NCBI GenBank assembly: GCA_017940005.1
Contig: JAGAZO010000007.1
Coordinates: 1-64,000 of the forward strand
From: Treponema sp.
GTDB taxonomy: Bacteria > Spirochaetota > Spirochaetia > Treponematales > Treponemataceae
Direction of reading: 5' to 3'
DNA length: 64,000 nt
Under the pieces are notes generated by a model. It made no database searches, had not been told where the DNA came from, and saw only the letters and a list, made by a program, of their open reading frames with translations. Positions 54,060-63,066 of the stretch are shown here, one piece after another. The stretch's first letter is position 1, and each line of letters begins with the position of its first letter. The translations under genes and the position numbers were made by a program.

Positions 54060-54992
54060 TTATGAGCGCCGTTTTTCAATAAAATCCATATGCGTATTAG
54101 GAAACTGCTTTAATAAAGAGTCGCAAAATGTCCACAGCTTTTTCACATCGTCTGCAGAAGGCGCCGAAAACGGCTTTCGTGAAAAGCCTGTATCAACACC
54201 AATCGATTTAAGGCACTCGCGCATGACAGGATAATAATCCCATTGCACGGCAAAATGAATGAAAGCCGTAACAATTTTTTGAATTGCAATCGCTTCGTTC
54301 CATGCGCTTTTTTGGGCAAGACGATAAATTTCAACGAACGACTCGCACATGAGGTTGTAAAATGAACCGATAAGCCCGTCGGCACCAGCGAGCAATCCAT
54401 GCACAGCAATCTCATCGCAACCAGAATACACGACAAAATCATCGCCGAGCGTTTGCTTGATTTCGCATATATCGTCAACATTCTGCCCAGTAAATTTCAA
54501 ACCGCAGACATTTTTAATTTCTGCAAGGCGATAGACAAGAGAATTACTCATAAGCCCTGCAAGCGGCACATTGTACACGACAAACGGCAAATCAGTGGCA
54601 GATGCAAGGTCTCTGTAATATGAGCACACATCGTCAGCAGAAAATTTATAATAAAACGGCGGTACAGAAGAAACAGCAGATGCGCCGATTTTTGCAGCAT
54701 GCTCCGCAAGTGCAATCGACTTTTTTGTGCCGATTGCACCAACATGCACAATGACTGGTATTCTTCCACCAACAGTTTTTATCACTGTTTCCGCAAATGA
54801 CTTTCGCTCGTCTTCCGACATCAAAAATCCCTCTCCAGTGCTGCCAGCAATGTACAGTCCCGCCGCGCCTTTTGAAATTAAAAATTCAGTGAATTTTTCT
54901 GCGCGCGTTAAATCAAGATTTTCATGTTCATCGAATGTCGTCATCATTGCTGGTATAACGCCAATGATTTTTGGTAAATCAGTTTTCTTCAT
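54060..54992 (-). CDS. nanA: N-acetylneuraminate lyase (DapA/NanA family)
   Basis: 310 aa of the class I aldolase NAL/DHDPS family. GSTGEGFLMSEDER, Tyr140 in VVYNVP and the Schiff-base Lys166 in GLKFTGQN are present. NanA splits sialic acid into N-acetylmannosamine and pyruvate. The family also includes dihydrodipicolinate synthase; the neighbours (sugar ABC transporter, GntR regulator, AGE epimerase) favour NanA. It is the last gene of the transporter operon, 31 bp after the second permease gene. Confidence 0.85.
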   Translation of the reverse strand: MKKTDLPKIIGVIPAMMTTFDEHENLDLTRAEKFTEFLISKGAAGLYIAGSTGEGFLMSEDERKSFAETVIKTVGGRIPVIVHVGAIGTKKSIALAEHAAKIGASAVSSVPPFYYKFSADDVCSYYRDLASATDLPFVVYNVPLAGLMSNSLVYRLAEIKNVCGLKFTGQNVDDICEIKQTLGDDFVVYSGCDEIAVHGLLAGADGLIGSFYNLMCESFVEIYRLAQKSAWNEAIAIQKIVTAFIHFAVQWDYYPVMRECLKSIGVDTGFSRKPFSAPSADDVKKLWTFCDSLLKQFPNTHMDFIEKRRS

Positions 54993-55023
54993 AATAGGTC
55001 TCTTACTACAGCGAACGGTTGTT

Positions 55024-55851
55024 TCAACCTTTTACAGCACCCATAGTTATGCCGTTTGTAAAATAATTCTGGAAAAGGATAAATATCAATACGATAGGAA
55101 CAGATGCCAGCGCCGCGCCCGCCATAATCACGCCGTAATTTGTTGCCATCTCTGCTTGCAGCGTAGCAACGCCAAGTGAAATTGTTAATTTTGTGCGGGA
55201 CTGGAGCATGACGAGCTGCAAAAAGTAATCGTTCCACGTAGAAATAAACGTAAAAATGGCGAGCGCACCGTACGCAGGTTTAATTATCGGGCTTACGATT
55301 GTGATGAATGTCCGCAGTTCTCCCGCTCCGTCTATGCGTGCAGCTTCGAGTATTTCCGCAGGAATCGTTTCCGAAAACTGTTTCATAAGAAATACGCCAA
55401 ACGGCCAGCCGACTGCAGGAAGTATGACGGCACTGAGCTTGTTATACAGATGCAGCGCATTCATAATGCGCACGAGCGGCACGAGCACAACCTGCTTTGG
55501 AAGCGCCATTGCCGCAATGAGCAACGTAAAAATAAATCGTCTTCCGAAAAAAGATTTTTTTGCAAGTACATATCCAGCGAGCGCCGCCGTAATGCATACG
55601 AGCAACATCGATGCAAAAGAAATCCATATGCTGTTAAAAAACCAAATGAGCGCAGGATTGTTAAAAAGTTCTCTAAAATTATCAAGGACAGGATGCTTTG
55701 GGAACCATTCAGGCGGCAGCTGTATCGCTACTTTTTGCAGTTTGAATGCGCCGGTAAGAATCCAGTAAAACGGAAACACAAATAGAAGTGAAATAAGAAC
55801 GAGCAGTAAAAATGCTATTTGCCTGTATCCCGTAGCATAATTTTTTTTCAT
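55024..55851 (-). CDS. carbohydrate ABC transporter permease (MalG/CUT1 type)
   Basis: 275 aa with six membrane segments. The coupling-helix motif is present as EAARIDGAGELRTFITIVSPIIKP, cited as EAARIDGAGEL; the EAA loop contacts the ATPase. It starts MKKNYATGYRQIAFLLLVLI with GAGGT upstream. It pairs with the next permease. As usual for CUT1 systems in spirochetes no ATPase gene is in the operon; a shared MsmK/UgpC-type subunit elsewhere is expected. Confidence 0.92.
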   Translation of the reverse strand: MKKNYATGYRQIAFLLLVLISLLFVFPFYWILTGAFKLQKVAIQLPPEWFPKHPVLDNFRELFNNPALIWFFNSIWISFASMLLVCITAALAGYVLAKKSFFGRRFIFTLLIAAMALPKQVVLVPLVRIMNALHLYNKLSAVILPAVGWPFGVFLMKQFSETIPAEILEAARIDGAGELRTFITIVSPIIKPAYGALAIFTFISTWNDYFLQLVMLQSRTKLTISLGVATLQAEMATNYGVIMAGAALASVPIVLIFILFQNYFTNGITMGAVKG

Positions 55852-55920
55852 GGCGGTACCTCTATGTAAATCACGGCATATTTAATAAATCACGGAAAAT
55901 GATTTTATTACATGCCCTTA

Positions 55921-56826
55921 TTAATAATCAACGTTGCCCTTCATCACTTTAAATTGCGCAAGGCTGAATATGCCGATGATAATCGCGAGCAACACACCCA
56001 TTGCATTTGCGTATCCGTAGCGGTACAGCGAAAATGCGCTTTGATACAAATAGTACATGACGGTGCTTGTAGAATAGACAGGACCTCCTGACGTGAGCAG
56101 CTGGATGAGCGCAAAACACTGGAAGCTGTTTATCGTGGTGATGACAACCACATACAATGTCGTCGGCATAATAGCCTGCCATTTGATTTGCCAAAACGTG
56201 CGCAATCGAGAAGCACCGTCTACTTCTGCTGCTTCGAGCATTGATTTGTCAACGTTGCCAAGAGCCGCGACATACAAGATAATCGGCTGCCCGATTGATG
56301 TTGTAAACAAAATCGCGAGAATGCACCATATTGCCGTTTTCGTGTTGCCGAGCCACGAAATGTTTGTGTCTATAAACGAAAGCGACATCAAAAACCAGTT
56401 CAATATGCCGGAATACTTGTCAAAAATCCATTTCCATACAACGACAACAGCAACAGTGCCGGTAACGACAGGCAGAAAGAATATGCCGCGAAATAGAGAA
56501 GTGACTGGTTGCGGCGCGTCATAAATAAGCGCAGCCACCCAAAGAGAAAATATCGTTACGAGCGGCACAGAGGTAACGACAATGAGTACAGTGTTTCTCA
56601 CAGAGATGAGAAATTTTTCATCGTGAAAGAGGTCAATATAATTCTTTAATCCGACAAAATCAAACTTGTTCATTGTGTAGTTGAAAAAACTTGTTATGAT
56701 TCCCATGCCCATCGGTATTAAAACGAATGCAACAAAAAACAACATCATCGGAAGCAAGAATAAATACGAGACAACAGTTTGATGACGCTGTATTTTATGT
56801 TTATTTGATGCGGTTGCGTCAGTCAC
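55921..56826 (-). CDS. carbohydrate ABC transporter permease (MalF/CUT1 type)
   Basis: 301 aa, six membrane segments, coupling motif EAAEVDGASRLRTFWQI, following YLFLLPMMLFFVAFVLIPMG in the first helix. The start is GTG at 56826: AAGGAG lies 6 nt upstream, and the residues further upstream in the open frame are translated leader with no family match. It works with the binding protein encoded just upstream. Confidence 0.9.
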   Translation of the reverse strand: MTDATASNKHKIQRHQTVVSYLFLLPMMLFFVAFVLIPMGMGIITSFFNYTMNKFDFVGLKNYIDLFHDEKFLISVRNTVLIVVTSVPLVTIFSLWVAALIYDAPQPVTSLFRGIFFLPVVTGTVAVVVVWKWIFDKYSGILNWFLMSLSFIDTNISWLGNTKTAIWCILAILFTTSIGQPIILYVAALGNVDKSMLEAAEVDGASRLRTFWQIKWQAIMPTTLYVVVITTINSFQCFALIQLLTSGGPVYSTSTVMYYLYQSAFSLYRYGYANAMGVLLAIIIGIFSLAQFKVMKGNVDY

Positions 56827-56884
56827 AAAAAACTCCTTACAATTCAACGGCAGAAATCGCTCAATATTTTTATTTGATGAATCA

Positions 56885-56910
56885 GGAGCCGCCACAAAAC
56901 AGGCAGCTCC
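56885..56910 (-). terminator. hairpin between binding-protein and permease genes
   Basis: A 9-bp stem GGAGCTGCC / GGCGGCTCC with an 8-nt loop, directly after the binding-protein stop. This position usually limits read-through or protects the abundant upstream message. Confidence 0.6.
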
Positions 56911-56922
56911 TTTTGTTAAAAT

Positions 56923-58203
56923 TTACATGCCTGCATTGGATGCTTTCACATAATCAGCGGCAGCTTTTTCTACAGTCTTTTTATTTGAAAAAATGAACTG
57001 AAGCATATTCCACCATTCTGTGCGCATGTTGGCAAAACCGTCCATCGTGTTGTAATACGGTCCATAATATTTTGTAAAACGCGCAAGCAAATTCATTTCA
57101 GCATCGTTTTGCCCATACAAGTTGCCCATAGACTGTTTGACAGGAAATGCACCTGTCTGAATGACATTCGCCGAGTCGTCGCACAAAAATTTAATAAATT
57201 TTTTCGCAGCTTCAATCTTTGCAGTGTCGTTGTTATTGAACACGCAGAAACCATTTACGAGGTACTCCAGTTCGGGCACGCCGTCATCTGACGGGAACGG
57301 AATCGAGAGCGCTGTGAAATCTTTTGTAGCATAGTTCTTTGCATTGCTCGTGCCCCAGCAGATTGTTGAGGCGAGTTTTTGCTGCGAGAAAAGCTGAAGC
57401 TCGTCCGCCGCCGCAATGTCCATGCCCGCGTCAATCAAGCCTTCGTCTACCATCGATTTGAGCAATTTCAACGCTTTGATTCCTTCAGGGCTGTCTATCG
57501 TGTATTTTGTGTTCGCTTGATTTGCAATCCGCGCGCTGTATAAATTGGTAACGAGCGCACGCGTGCCTTGGTCGCCGCCTTGCCCGCCGCAGTACACGGA
57601 AAGACCAGGCGTGCCAGTACCTTTAAAGCACTGCATCGCTTTGATGAAATTTTCTGTAGTCCATGTGCGGTCGCCCTCAAGATTGACATATTTAAGTGCG
57701 CCAACTTTTTCCCACAGTTCTTTGTTGATTCCCATATAAAACGGAGATGCAGAAATTGGGTACATATAATAATTTTTTCCGTCTGAACACGCCGCTACAA
57801 GCGCATTATTTCCAATGTCGCTTTTGAATGCAGCGGTAAACATGTCATTGAGATTTGCAAGTTTTCCTTGCTTGCCGTAATCAATGATGCGGCCAGGCGC
57901 ATCGAATAAAACATCTGGTGCTGTACCGCCTTCAATTGAAGCGACAATTTTATCAGGACCGCTTGTAAAGTCGATTGTTTCAAGGCGCACTTTGATTCCA
58001 GGATTCGCCGCTTCAAATTTTCTGATCTGCTCCTGTTCGTAGGAACCTGCAGGAGCGCCGTTGTTCTGAAAAAATGTTGGAAACGCCCAGAACGTAATCG
58101 TTGTGGCTCCGCTAGAGCTGGAAGCTTTTTCGTCACTTCCTCCCAATGCAAAAAGACTCGCAGCAATAAGTCCTGCCGCTGCAAGCATTACAATTTTTTT
58201 CAT
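56923..58203 (-). CDS. extracellular sugar-binding protein (possibly for sialic acid)
   Basis: 426 aa of the family 1 solute-binding type. The signal peptide is MKKIVMLAAAGLIAASLFALGG; there is no lipobox Cys, so the protein may be soluble in the periplasm. ITFWAFPTFFQ, FEAANPGIKVRLET and TAPDVLFDAPGR are typical. GGAGG lies 6 nt before the ATG at 58203. It is the first gene of a four-gene operon with two permeases and nanA. Ligand inferred from nanA and the divergent AGE epimerase; other amino sugars are possible. Confidence 0.9.
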   Translation of the reverse strand: MKKIVMLAAAGLIAASLFALGGSDEKASSSSGATTITFWAFPTFFQNNGAPAGSYEQEQIRKFEAANPGIKVRLETIDFTSGPDKIVASIEGGTAPDVLFDAPGRIIDYGKQGKLANLNDMFTAAFKSDIGNNALVAACSDGKNYYMYPISASPFYMGINKELWEKVGALKYVNLEGDRTWTTENFIKAMQCFKGTGTPGLSVYCGGQGGDQGTRALVTNLYSARIANQANTKYTIDSPEGIKALKLLKSMVDEGLIDAGMDIAAADELQLFSQQKLASTICWGTSNAKNYATKDFTALSIPFPSDDGVPELEYLVNGFCVFNNNDTAKIEAAKKFIKFLCDDSANVIQTGAFPVKQSMGNLYGQNDAEMNLLARFTKYYGPYYNTMDGFANMRTEWWNMLQFIFSNKKTVEKAAADYVKASNAGM

Positions 58204-58228
58204 GTATTCCTCCAAACAACTATAATTC

Positions 58229-58246
58229 ATGTAGTTTGTACTACAT
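58229..58246. promoter_or_regulatory. palindromic operator near the binding-protein gene
   Basis: A perfect 18-bp inverted repeat ATGTAGT-TTGT-ACTACAT, 26 bp upstream of the transporter operon. It fits a site for the divergent GntR-family regulator. A related half-conserved copy stands at 58363-58380. Confidence 0.65.
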
Positions 58247-58362
58247 ATTACAATTTTATATGTTATATATCTATTTGTCAAGAAAAATCACGCTGTACGA
58301 TGCAAAAAATCATGTGCGCGATAGTACCGCAATTGATTGACAAATACGCAAAAGTACTGATA

Positions 58363-58380
58363 ATGTAGTATGTATAACAA
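58363..58380. promoter_or_regulatory. second operator-like site, near the GntR gene
   Basis: ATGTAGTATGTATAACAA shares ATGTAGT-TGTA with the perfect palindrome at 58229 and lies 34 bp before the regulator gene. Two sites flanking a divergent region suit autoregulation together with repression of the transporter. Confidence 0.5.
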
Positions 58381-58413
58381 TTAACAAATAAAATTTTGGC
58401 ATCAGGGATAAAC

Positions 58414-59094
58414 ATGAAAAATTTGCGGACAAAAAAACTCTATTTGCAAGTATATGATGAGCTAAAAAAATATATTGCGCGCGAAACAATGAAGCCGGGC
58501 GACAAGCTCCCTACTGAAATGGAGCTGTCGGAAAAACTTGGCGTCTCTCGGAATGTATTACGCGAAGCAATAAAAGCGCTTGAAATAATTGGCATCATAT
58601 CATCAAAGCCCGGCGTGGGCATGGTGCTTAATAATTTCAATTCGAATTTTCTTTCAAGCTGCTTATTCTTCAATTTGATAGGAGACGGCATCGACATCGT
58701 TGAACAGTCGCAAGAAGTGCGCAAAGCTATTGAGATAGGTTTTTCCGAAAAATGTTTCAATTCAATCACCTCTGAACAGATAAAAAAATTGGAATCATAT
58801 CTCGGCGAGATGAAAAAAGAAGAAGATGTGGTAGACTTTTACGAAATAGATTCGCAGTTTCATAAGACGATGTACGAAAATATTCACAACGAAGTGCTGC
58901 TTGCGTTTATCGATTCCGCATGGGCATATGAAAAGTACTATCGAACGCGCTGGCACAGCAATCGCAAGTTGACATACGAAAAACACCGCCGCATTGTGCG
59001 AGCATTGCAAGCGCATGATTACAACGCGTTCATGGATGCGCTCCACTATCACTTTGAATACAGCTTTAAAACGAAGCGCTCTGCAACAGAATAG
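58414..59094 (+). CDS. GntR-family regulator, FadR subfamily (NanR-like)
   Basis: 226 aa. The N-terminal winged helix is KLPTEMELSEKLGVSRNVLREAIKALEIIG, cited as ELSEKLGVSRNVLREAIKAL. The C-terminal FCD-type helical ligand domain has DSQFHKTMYENIHN and HRRIVRALQAHDYNAFMD, whose His residues usually bind a metal. Proteins of this group sense sugar acids or sialic acid. It is divergent from the transporter operon and 8 bp before the epimerase gene. Start at 58414 has AGGG 7 nt upstream. Confidence 0.88.
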   Translation: MKNLRTKKLYLQVYDELKKYIARETMKPGDKLPTEMELSEKLGVSRNVLREAIKALEIIGIISSKPGVGMVLNNFNSNFLSSCLFFNLIGDGIDIVEQSQEVRKAIEIGFSEKCFNSITSEQIKKLESYLGEMKKEEDVVDFYEIDSQFHKTMYENIHNEVLLAFIDSAWAYEKYYRTRWHSNRKLTYEKHRRIVRALQAHDYNAFMDALHYHFEYSFKTKRSATE

Positions 59095-59102
59095 GAGCTT
59101 TT

Positions 59103-60311
59103 ATGACGGAAAAAATTACAGAAAAATTTGATAAAAAAACGCTTGCACAGTTTTACAAAAAATCGCTTGTACACGATGAGCTTGCTTTTTGGCTCAAGTA
59201 CGGCATTGATAAAAAATATGGTGGCATATGCACAGGATTAGACCGCAATGGTAATTTACTCGAAACAGATAAATCAATTTGGTTTCAAGGGCGCGCGCTG
59301 TGGACATTTGCAAACGCGTACAAGATACTTTCCGAACGAGGCGAAAAACATTCCGAATACCTTGAAGCGTGTCAACTGCTCGCCGATTTTATCGAAAAAC
59401 ATGCAACAGACAAAAGTGACGGCAGAATGTATTTCCGCGTTACCGCTGACGGCAAGCCTGTTGTAAAGCGCCTCCGCTATTACTTTAGTGAAACATTCGC
59501 AGTGATTGGGTTCGCAGCATTTGCGCGCGCCTCTGGAAAAACAGAATACGCACAAAAGGCATTTGAATTATTTAATAAAATCGAAGCAATCCGCATGGGC
59601 AATGTGCTTGTGCCAAAGTTTAACCCAAACACACGGCCATCACGAGGATTTGGAGAGCCGATGATTTTATTAAATACGCTTGCAGAGTTGCGCCTTGCAC
59701 TGCCTGAAAAACAAACGTATATCGAGTCATACATAGATACACTCCTTTACGAAATAAAAAAATATTTCGTAAAGCCTGAACTCAAAGCAGTGCTCGAACA
59801 GTGTGCGACAGATGGTTCTGTGCAACACGAACATTTTGAAGGACGATTGCTCAATCCCGGACACGCAATCGAAGGCTCATGGTTCATCATGAAAGAGGGG
59901 CTATTACGTAACAATGAAGCACTGCAAAAACTTGGTGTGCAGATGTTTGATTGGATGTGGGAACGTGGTTGGGACAAAGAATACGGAGGCATTATTTACT
60001 ATCGTGACATAGACAATAAGCCGGGCAATGAATATTGGCACGACATGAAATTCTGGTGGCCACAATGCGAAGCAATCATTGCGTCGTTATATGCATATAA
60101 AATTACGCACGACGATAAGTATCTCGATAAATTTGCAAGCGCACACAATTATTTTAATAGGCATTTTCCAGATGAAGAATACGGCGAATATTTTGGCTAT
60201 TTCCATCGCGATGGCACACTCTCTACTCCTGTGAAAGGCAATATGTACAAAGGTCCGTTTCATATTCCTCGTATGCACATGGAATGCATGGTATTATGCG
60301 AAACTATATAA
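59103..60311 (+). CDS. AGE-family epimerase (N-acylglucosamine 2-epimerase-like)
   Basis: 402 aa, the usual length of the (alpha/alpha)6-barrel AGE family. Seen: SIWFQGRALWTFA, the catalytic His segments LLNPGHAIEGSWF and YWHDMKFWWPQCEA, and GPFHIPRMHMEC at the end. Such enzymes interconvert N-acetylmannosamine and N-acetylglucosamine, the step after NanA in one sialic acid route. Other AGE members act on mannose or cellobiose, so the substrate is inferred from context. AGGAG lies 7 nt before the ATG. Confidence 0.85.
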   Translation: MTEKITEKFDKKTLAQFYKKSLVHDELAFWLKYGIDKKYGGICTGLDRNGNLLETDKSIWFQGRALWTFANAYKILSERGEKHSEYLEACQLLADFIEKHATDKSDGRMYFRVTADGKPVVKRLRYYFSETFAVIGFAAFARASGKTEYAQKAFELFNKIEAIRMGNVLVPKFNPNTRPSRGFGEPMILLNTLAELRLALPEKQTYIESYIDTLLYEIKKYFVKPELKAVLEQCATDGSVQHEHFEGRLLNPGHAIEGSWFIMKEGLLRNNEALQKLGVQMFDWMWERGWDKEYGGIIYYRDIDNKPGNEYWHDMKFWWPQCEAIIASLYAYKITHDDKYLDKFASAHNYFNRHFPDEEYGEYFGYFHRDGTLSTPVKGNMYKGPFHIPRMHMECMVLCETI

Positions 60312-60380
60312 CTCAGAAGAGTTGATAAAAATGAACAGCATATACAACATCAGAAAATTGAGGACAAATACAGTTATCGC

Positions 60381-60409
60381 TTGAAAATTTTTCCGTCTTT
60401 CAGTAAAAC
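60381..60409 (+). promoter_or_regulatory. dapB promoter, leaderless type
   Basis: TTGAAA (60381-60386), a 17-bp spacer and TAAAAC (60404-60409), then 6 nt to the ATG. No ribosome binding site. Confidence 0.45.
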
Positions 60410-60415
60410 AAAATC

Positions 60416-61195
60416 ATGAATATTATACTTGTCGGTTATGGAAAAATGGGGCATCTCATCCAAACAATCGCTGAAAAAAAGGGGCACAACATCATTGCAA
60501 GCATAGATGCCTTTGCAGACGACGCGTCTGTAAAAATCGCAGCAGGTGATAGAAACGCGCTTATACATGTGGCAAAATCGCTGTCTGCAGACGGCATTAT
60601 CGAATTCAGCCATCCGCAGGCAGTGCTTGGCAACATCAATGCGCTGCTCCCGCTCGGCATACCGCTCGTTGTCGGCACCACAGGCTGGAACAACAGCATT
60701 GCAGATATACAGCAACTTGCAGAAAAAACGGGCGGTATTATGTTGTATTCATCGAATTTCTCAATAGGCGTAAATATGTTTTTTAAAATTGTTGAGGAAG
60801 CGGCAAAATTATTTCAGCCATTTTCAGAATATGACACAGCTGTTTGGGAAATGCACCACAATCAAAAAGCAGACAGTCCTTCGGGAACAGCACTTGAAAT
60901 TGCGCACCGCATTATGAAAAACAATCAGACAAAAACAGAAATTGTAAAAGATGCATTCTGCGAACAGCCGCTTCCGTCCCAACTACATGTATCGAGTACA
61001 AGATGCGGCACAACGCCCGGTACGCATACAGTGTTTTTCGATAGCGGCGCAGACACAATAGAATTGACTCATCGTGCACGAAACCGCGAAGGATTTGCAC
61101 AAGGTGCAGTATTCGCACTCGAAAAACTTGTGAGCGGTATGCAGAACGGCACATTCAAACGAGGGCACATCTACACGTCTGCTGACATTTTTTAA
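60416..61195 (+). CDS. dapB: 4-hydroxy-tetrahydrodipicolinate reductase
   Basis: 259 aa, normal length. It reduces the dihydrodipicolinate intermediate on the way to diaminopimelate and lysine. The NAD(P)-binding GYGKMGHLI, VGTTGWNN, the signature EMHHNQKADSPSGTAL with catalytic His/Lys, and the C-terminal GTHTVFFDSGADTIELTHRA (cited as VFFDSGADTIELTHRA) are all present. It is separate from the sialic acid genes (104-bp gap with its own promoter). No other lysine gene is nearby; NanA belongs to the DapA superfamily but its operon points elsewhere. Confidence 0.93.
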   Translation: MNIILVGYGKMGHLIQTIAEKKGHNIIASIDAFADDASVKIAAGDRNALIHVAKSLSADGIIEFSHPQAVLGNINALLPLGIPLVVGTTGWNNSIADIQQLAEKTGGIMLYSSNFSIGVNMFFKIVEEAAKLFQPFSEYDTAVWEMHHNQKADSPSGTALEIAHRIMKNNQTKTEIVKDAFCEQPLPSQLHVSSTRCGTTPGTHTVFFDSGADTIELTHRARNREGFAQGAVFALEKLVSGMQNGTFKRGHIYTSADIF

Positions 61196-61260
61196 CGTGT
61201 AGTTTGTAAATGAACATGCTGAACCGCAACATGGCGCATCTTCGTTGCACAGACAGAACA

Positions 61261-61289
61261 TTGACAGGGGCAAATCCGCGTATTATAAT
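61261..61289 (+). promoter_or_regulatory. consensus sigma-70 promoter of the cardiolipin synthase gene
   Basis: TTGACA (61261-61266), exactly 17 bp, TATAAT (61284-61289), a perfect consensus. The leader is about 50 nt with a normal GAGGAG ribosome binding site. Confidence 0.8.
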
Positions 61290-61345
61290 AATTTAATTTA
61301 TAAAATACGTTTTCTTAAAAAAACAACACTGCAAGAGGAGTCATA

Positions 61346-62899
61346 ATGACGACACGCAAGCAAAGGTATGTACGTAGCAACATTGGACGATTTTTCGTTG
61401 CAGTAATTTTTATCAGCATACAGATAACATGGATAGTACTCATGTTCATGAAATTGAACGAATCATTTAAATGGGTTTCAATCGCAATAAAAGTGGGAAC
61501 CGCTGTGCTCGTACTGTACATTTGCTCTGTTCCTAAAAATGCGTCGGTGCGTCTAATGTGGATTGTGTTTATTGCGTTCTTTCCCATTTTTGGAATCACG
61601 ATGTATTTAATGATTGAATTGTCTTTTGCTACGGGAGCAATGAAAAAGCGCTATAAAAAAACTGATGCACAACTTTTTCCATTTCTTCCGCAAAATAATA
61701 CTGTGCTGCACGAACTTGAAAAAGAAGATGTATCTGCGGCAAATATGGCACGCTATCTACATGTGCACACAGGCTTTCCCGTATACAGTAACACAGATAT
61801 AACCTATTTTCCCAGCGCTGAAGAAGCGTTTATCGCCCAGAAAGAAGCAATGCGTCATGCGCAGCAATTTATTTTCATGGAATATTTTATCATTGAAGAT
61901 GCTGAATCATTTCAAGAGATAGAGGCAATTCTCGAACAAAAAGTTCAGGAAGGCGTAGAAGTACGAATTTTTTATGATGATATAGGGAGCATTAAAAGAA
62001 TCAGCAGAAAATTTAATAAACGTATGCAGGCAAAAGGCATTCGGTGTCATACATTCAATCCGATTCGTCCAGTGTTTAATATGTTTTTGAATTATCGCGA
62101 CCATCGAAAGATGACCATCATCGATGGAAAAATCGGCTTCACCGGCGGCTACAATATTGCGAATGAATATTTTAATATCGTTCGCATGCACGGACATTGG
62201 AAAGACAGCGGCATCAAGTTAACCGGCGAAGCGGTAAAAAGTTTAACATGCATGTTCCTCGAGATGTGGAATGCGGTAAATAGCCGCGACGCTGACGATG
62301 CCGATTTTTCGCGTTATTTTCCAAAAAGTGAACGCATAATGAAGCGGCAAGGATACGTGCAGCCATATAGCGACAGTCCGCTCGATAATGAACATACAAG
62401 TGAAAATGTATACCTGAATATTATAAATAATGCAGAAAAATATTGTTACATTATGACGCCGTATTTAATAATCATGGATGAAATGACAAAAGCGCTATGC
62501 CTTGCCGCAAAGCGCGGCGTTGATGTGCGTATCATCACGCCAGGCATTCCAGATAAAAAACTCGTGCATGCAGCAACACACTCATATTACGGACAGCTCA
62601 TAAATAACGGCGTGCAGATTTACGAATACACGGAAGGATTTTGCCATGCAAAAATGTGTATTGCCGATAATAAAAATGCCACATGCGGTACAATCAATTT
62701 AGATTATCGCAGTTTATATCATAATTTTGAAAATGGTGTTTTCATGCATCGCACGCGTGCCGTCCGTGCCATAAAGAAAGACTTTGACAGTCTGTTTCCT
62801 CAATGCGAAAATGTGGGGAGCAAATATAATTACAAAAAACATCCATATCGCTTAAAGGTGCTTCAGATATGTCTTCGTCTTGTGTCACCGTTGTTGTAA
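61346..62899 (+). CDS. cls: cardiolipin synthase (phospholipase D superfamily)
   Basis: 517 aa. Two or three N-terminal membrane segments (residues about 15-100) precede two PLD domains with HKD motifs: YRDHRKMTIIDGKIGFTGG and FCHAKMCIADNKNATCGT. The enzyme joins phosphatidylglycerol molecules into cardiolipin at the inner membrane. GAGGAG lies 6 nt before the ATG. It is monocistronic with a consensus promoter. Motifs and architecture agree with Cls rather than a nuclease-type PLD. Confidence 0.93.
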   Translation: MTTRKQRYVRSNIGRFFVAVIFISIQITWIVLMFMKLNESFKWVSIAIKVGTAVLVLYICSVPKNASVRLMWIVFIAFFPIFGITMYLMIELSFATGAMKKRYKKTDAQLFPFLPQNNTVLHELEKEDVSAANMARYLHVHTGFPVYSNTDITYFPSAEEAFIAQKEAMRHAQQFIFMEYFIIEDAESFQEIEAILEQKVQEGVEVRIFYDDIGSIKRISRKFNKRMQAKGIRCHTFNPIRPVFNMFLNYRDHRKMTIIDGKIGFTGGYNIANEYFNIVRMHGHWKDSGIKLTGEAVKSLTCMFLEMWNAVNSRDADDADFSRYFPKSERIMKRQGYVQPYSDSPLDNEHTSENVYLNIINNAEKYCYIMTPYLIIMDEMTKALCLAAKRGVDVRIITPGIPDKKLVHAATHSYYGQLINNGVQIYEYTEGFCHAKMCIADNKNATCGTINLDYRSLYHNFENGVFMHRTRAVRAIKKDFDSLFPQCENVGSKYNYKKHPYRLKVLQICLRLVSPLL

Positions 62900-62953
62900 T
62901 GCTTTGCCAATTTTACTCTGTTGTGTATTCATAATAATGTTATATTTTATTTA

Positions 62954-62982
62954 TTTACAATCGCAAAATGTCATGTTATAAT
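62954..62982 (+). promoter_or_regulatory. promoter of the chemotaxis receptor gene
   Basis: TTTACA (62954-62959), a 17-bp spacer and TATAAT (62977-62982). The leader is about 78 nt; it contains a CTTGT/ACAAG inverted pair and ends with GAGGAGG before the ATG. No sigma-28-like site was seen. Confidence 0.55.
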
Positions 62983-63066
62983 ATAATCACATAGTTAACA
63001 CGCTTGTCACAAGTGTTGGAATATTAAATCCATCGCACGAATATACACGAGCGAGGAGGGCGTAGT

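Noticed and set aside
58204-58413. Riboswitch in the divergent transporter/GntR region
   Set aside because: Only short palindromes are present, consistent with protein operators; no extended conserved fold was seen.
60416-61195. dapB as part of the sialic acid operon
   Set aside because: It has its own promoter-like sequence, and its motifs are those of true lysine-pathway DapB.
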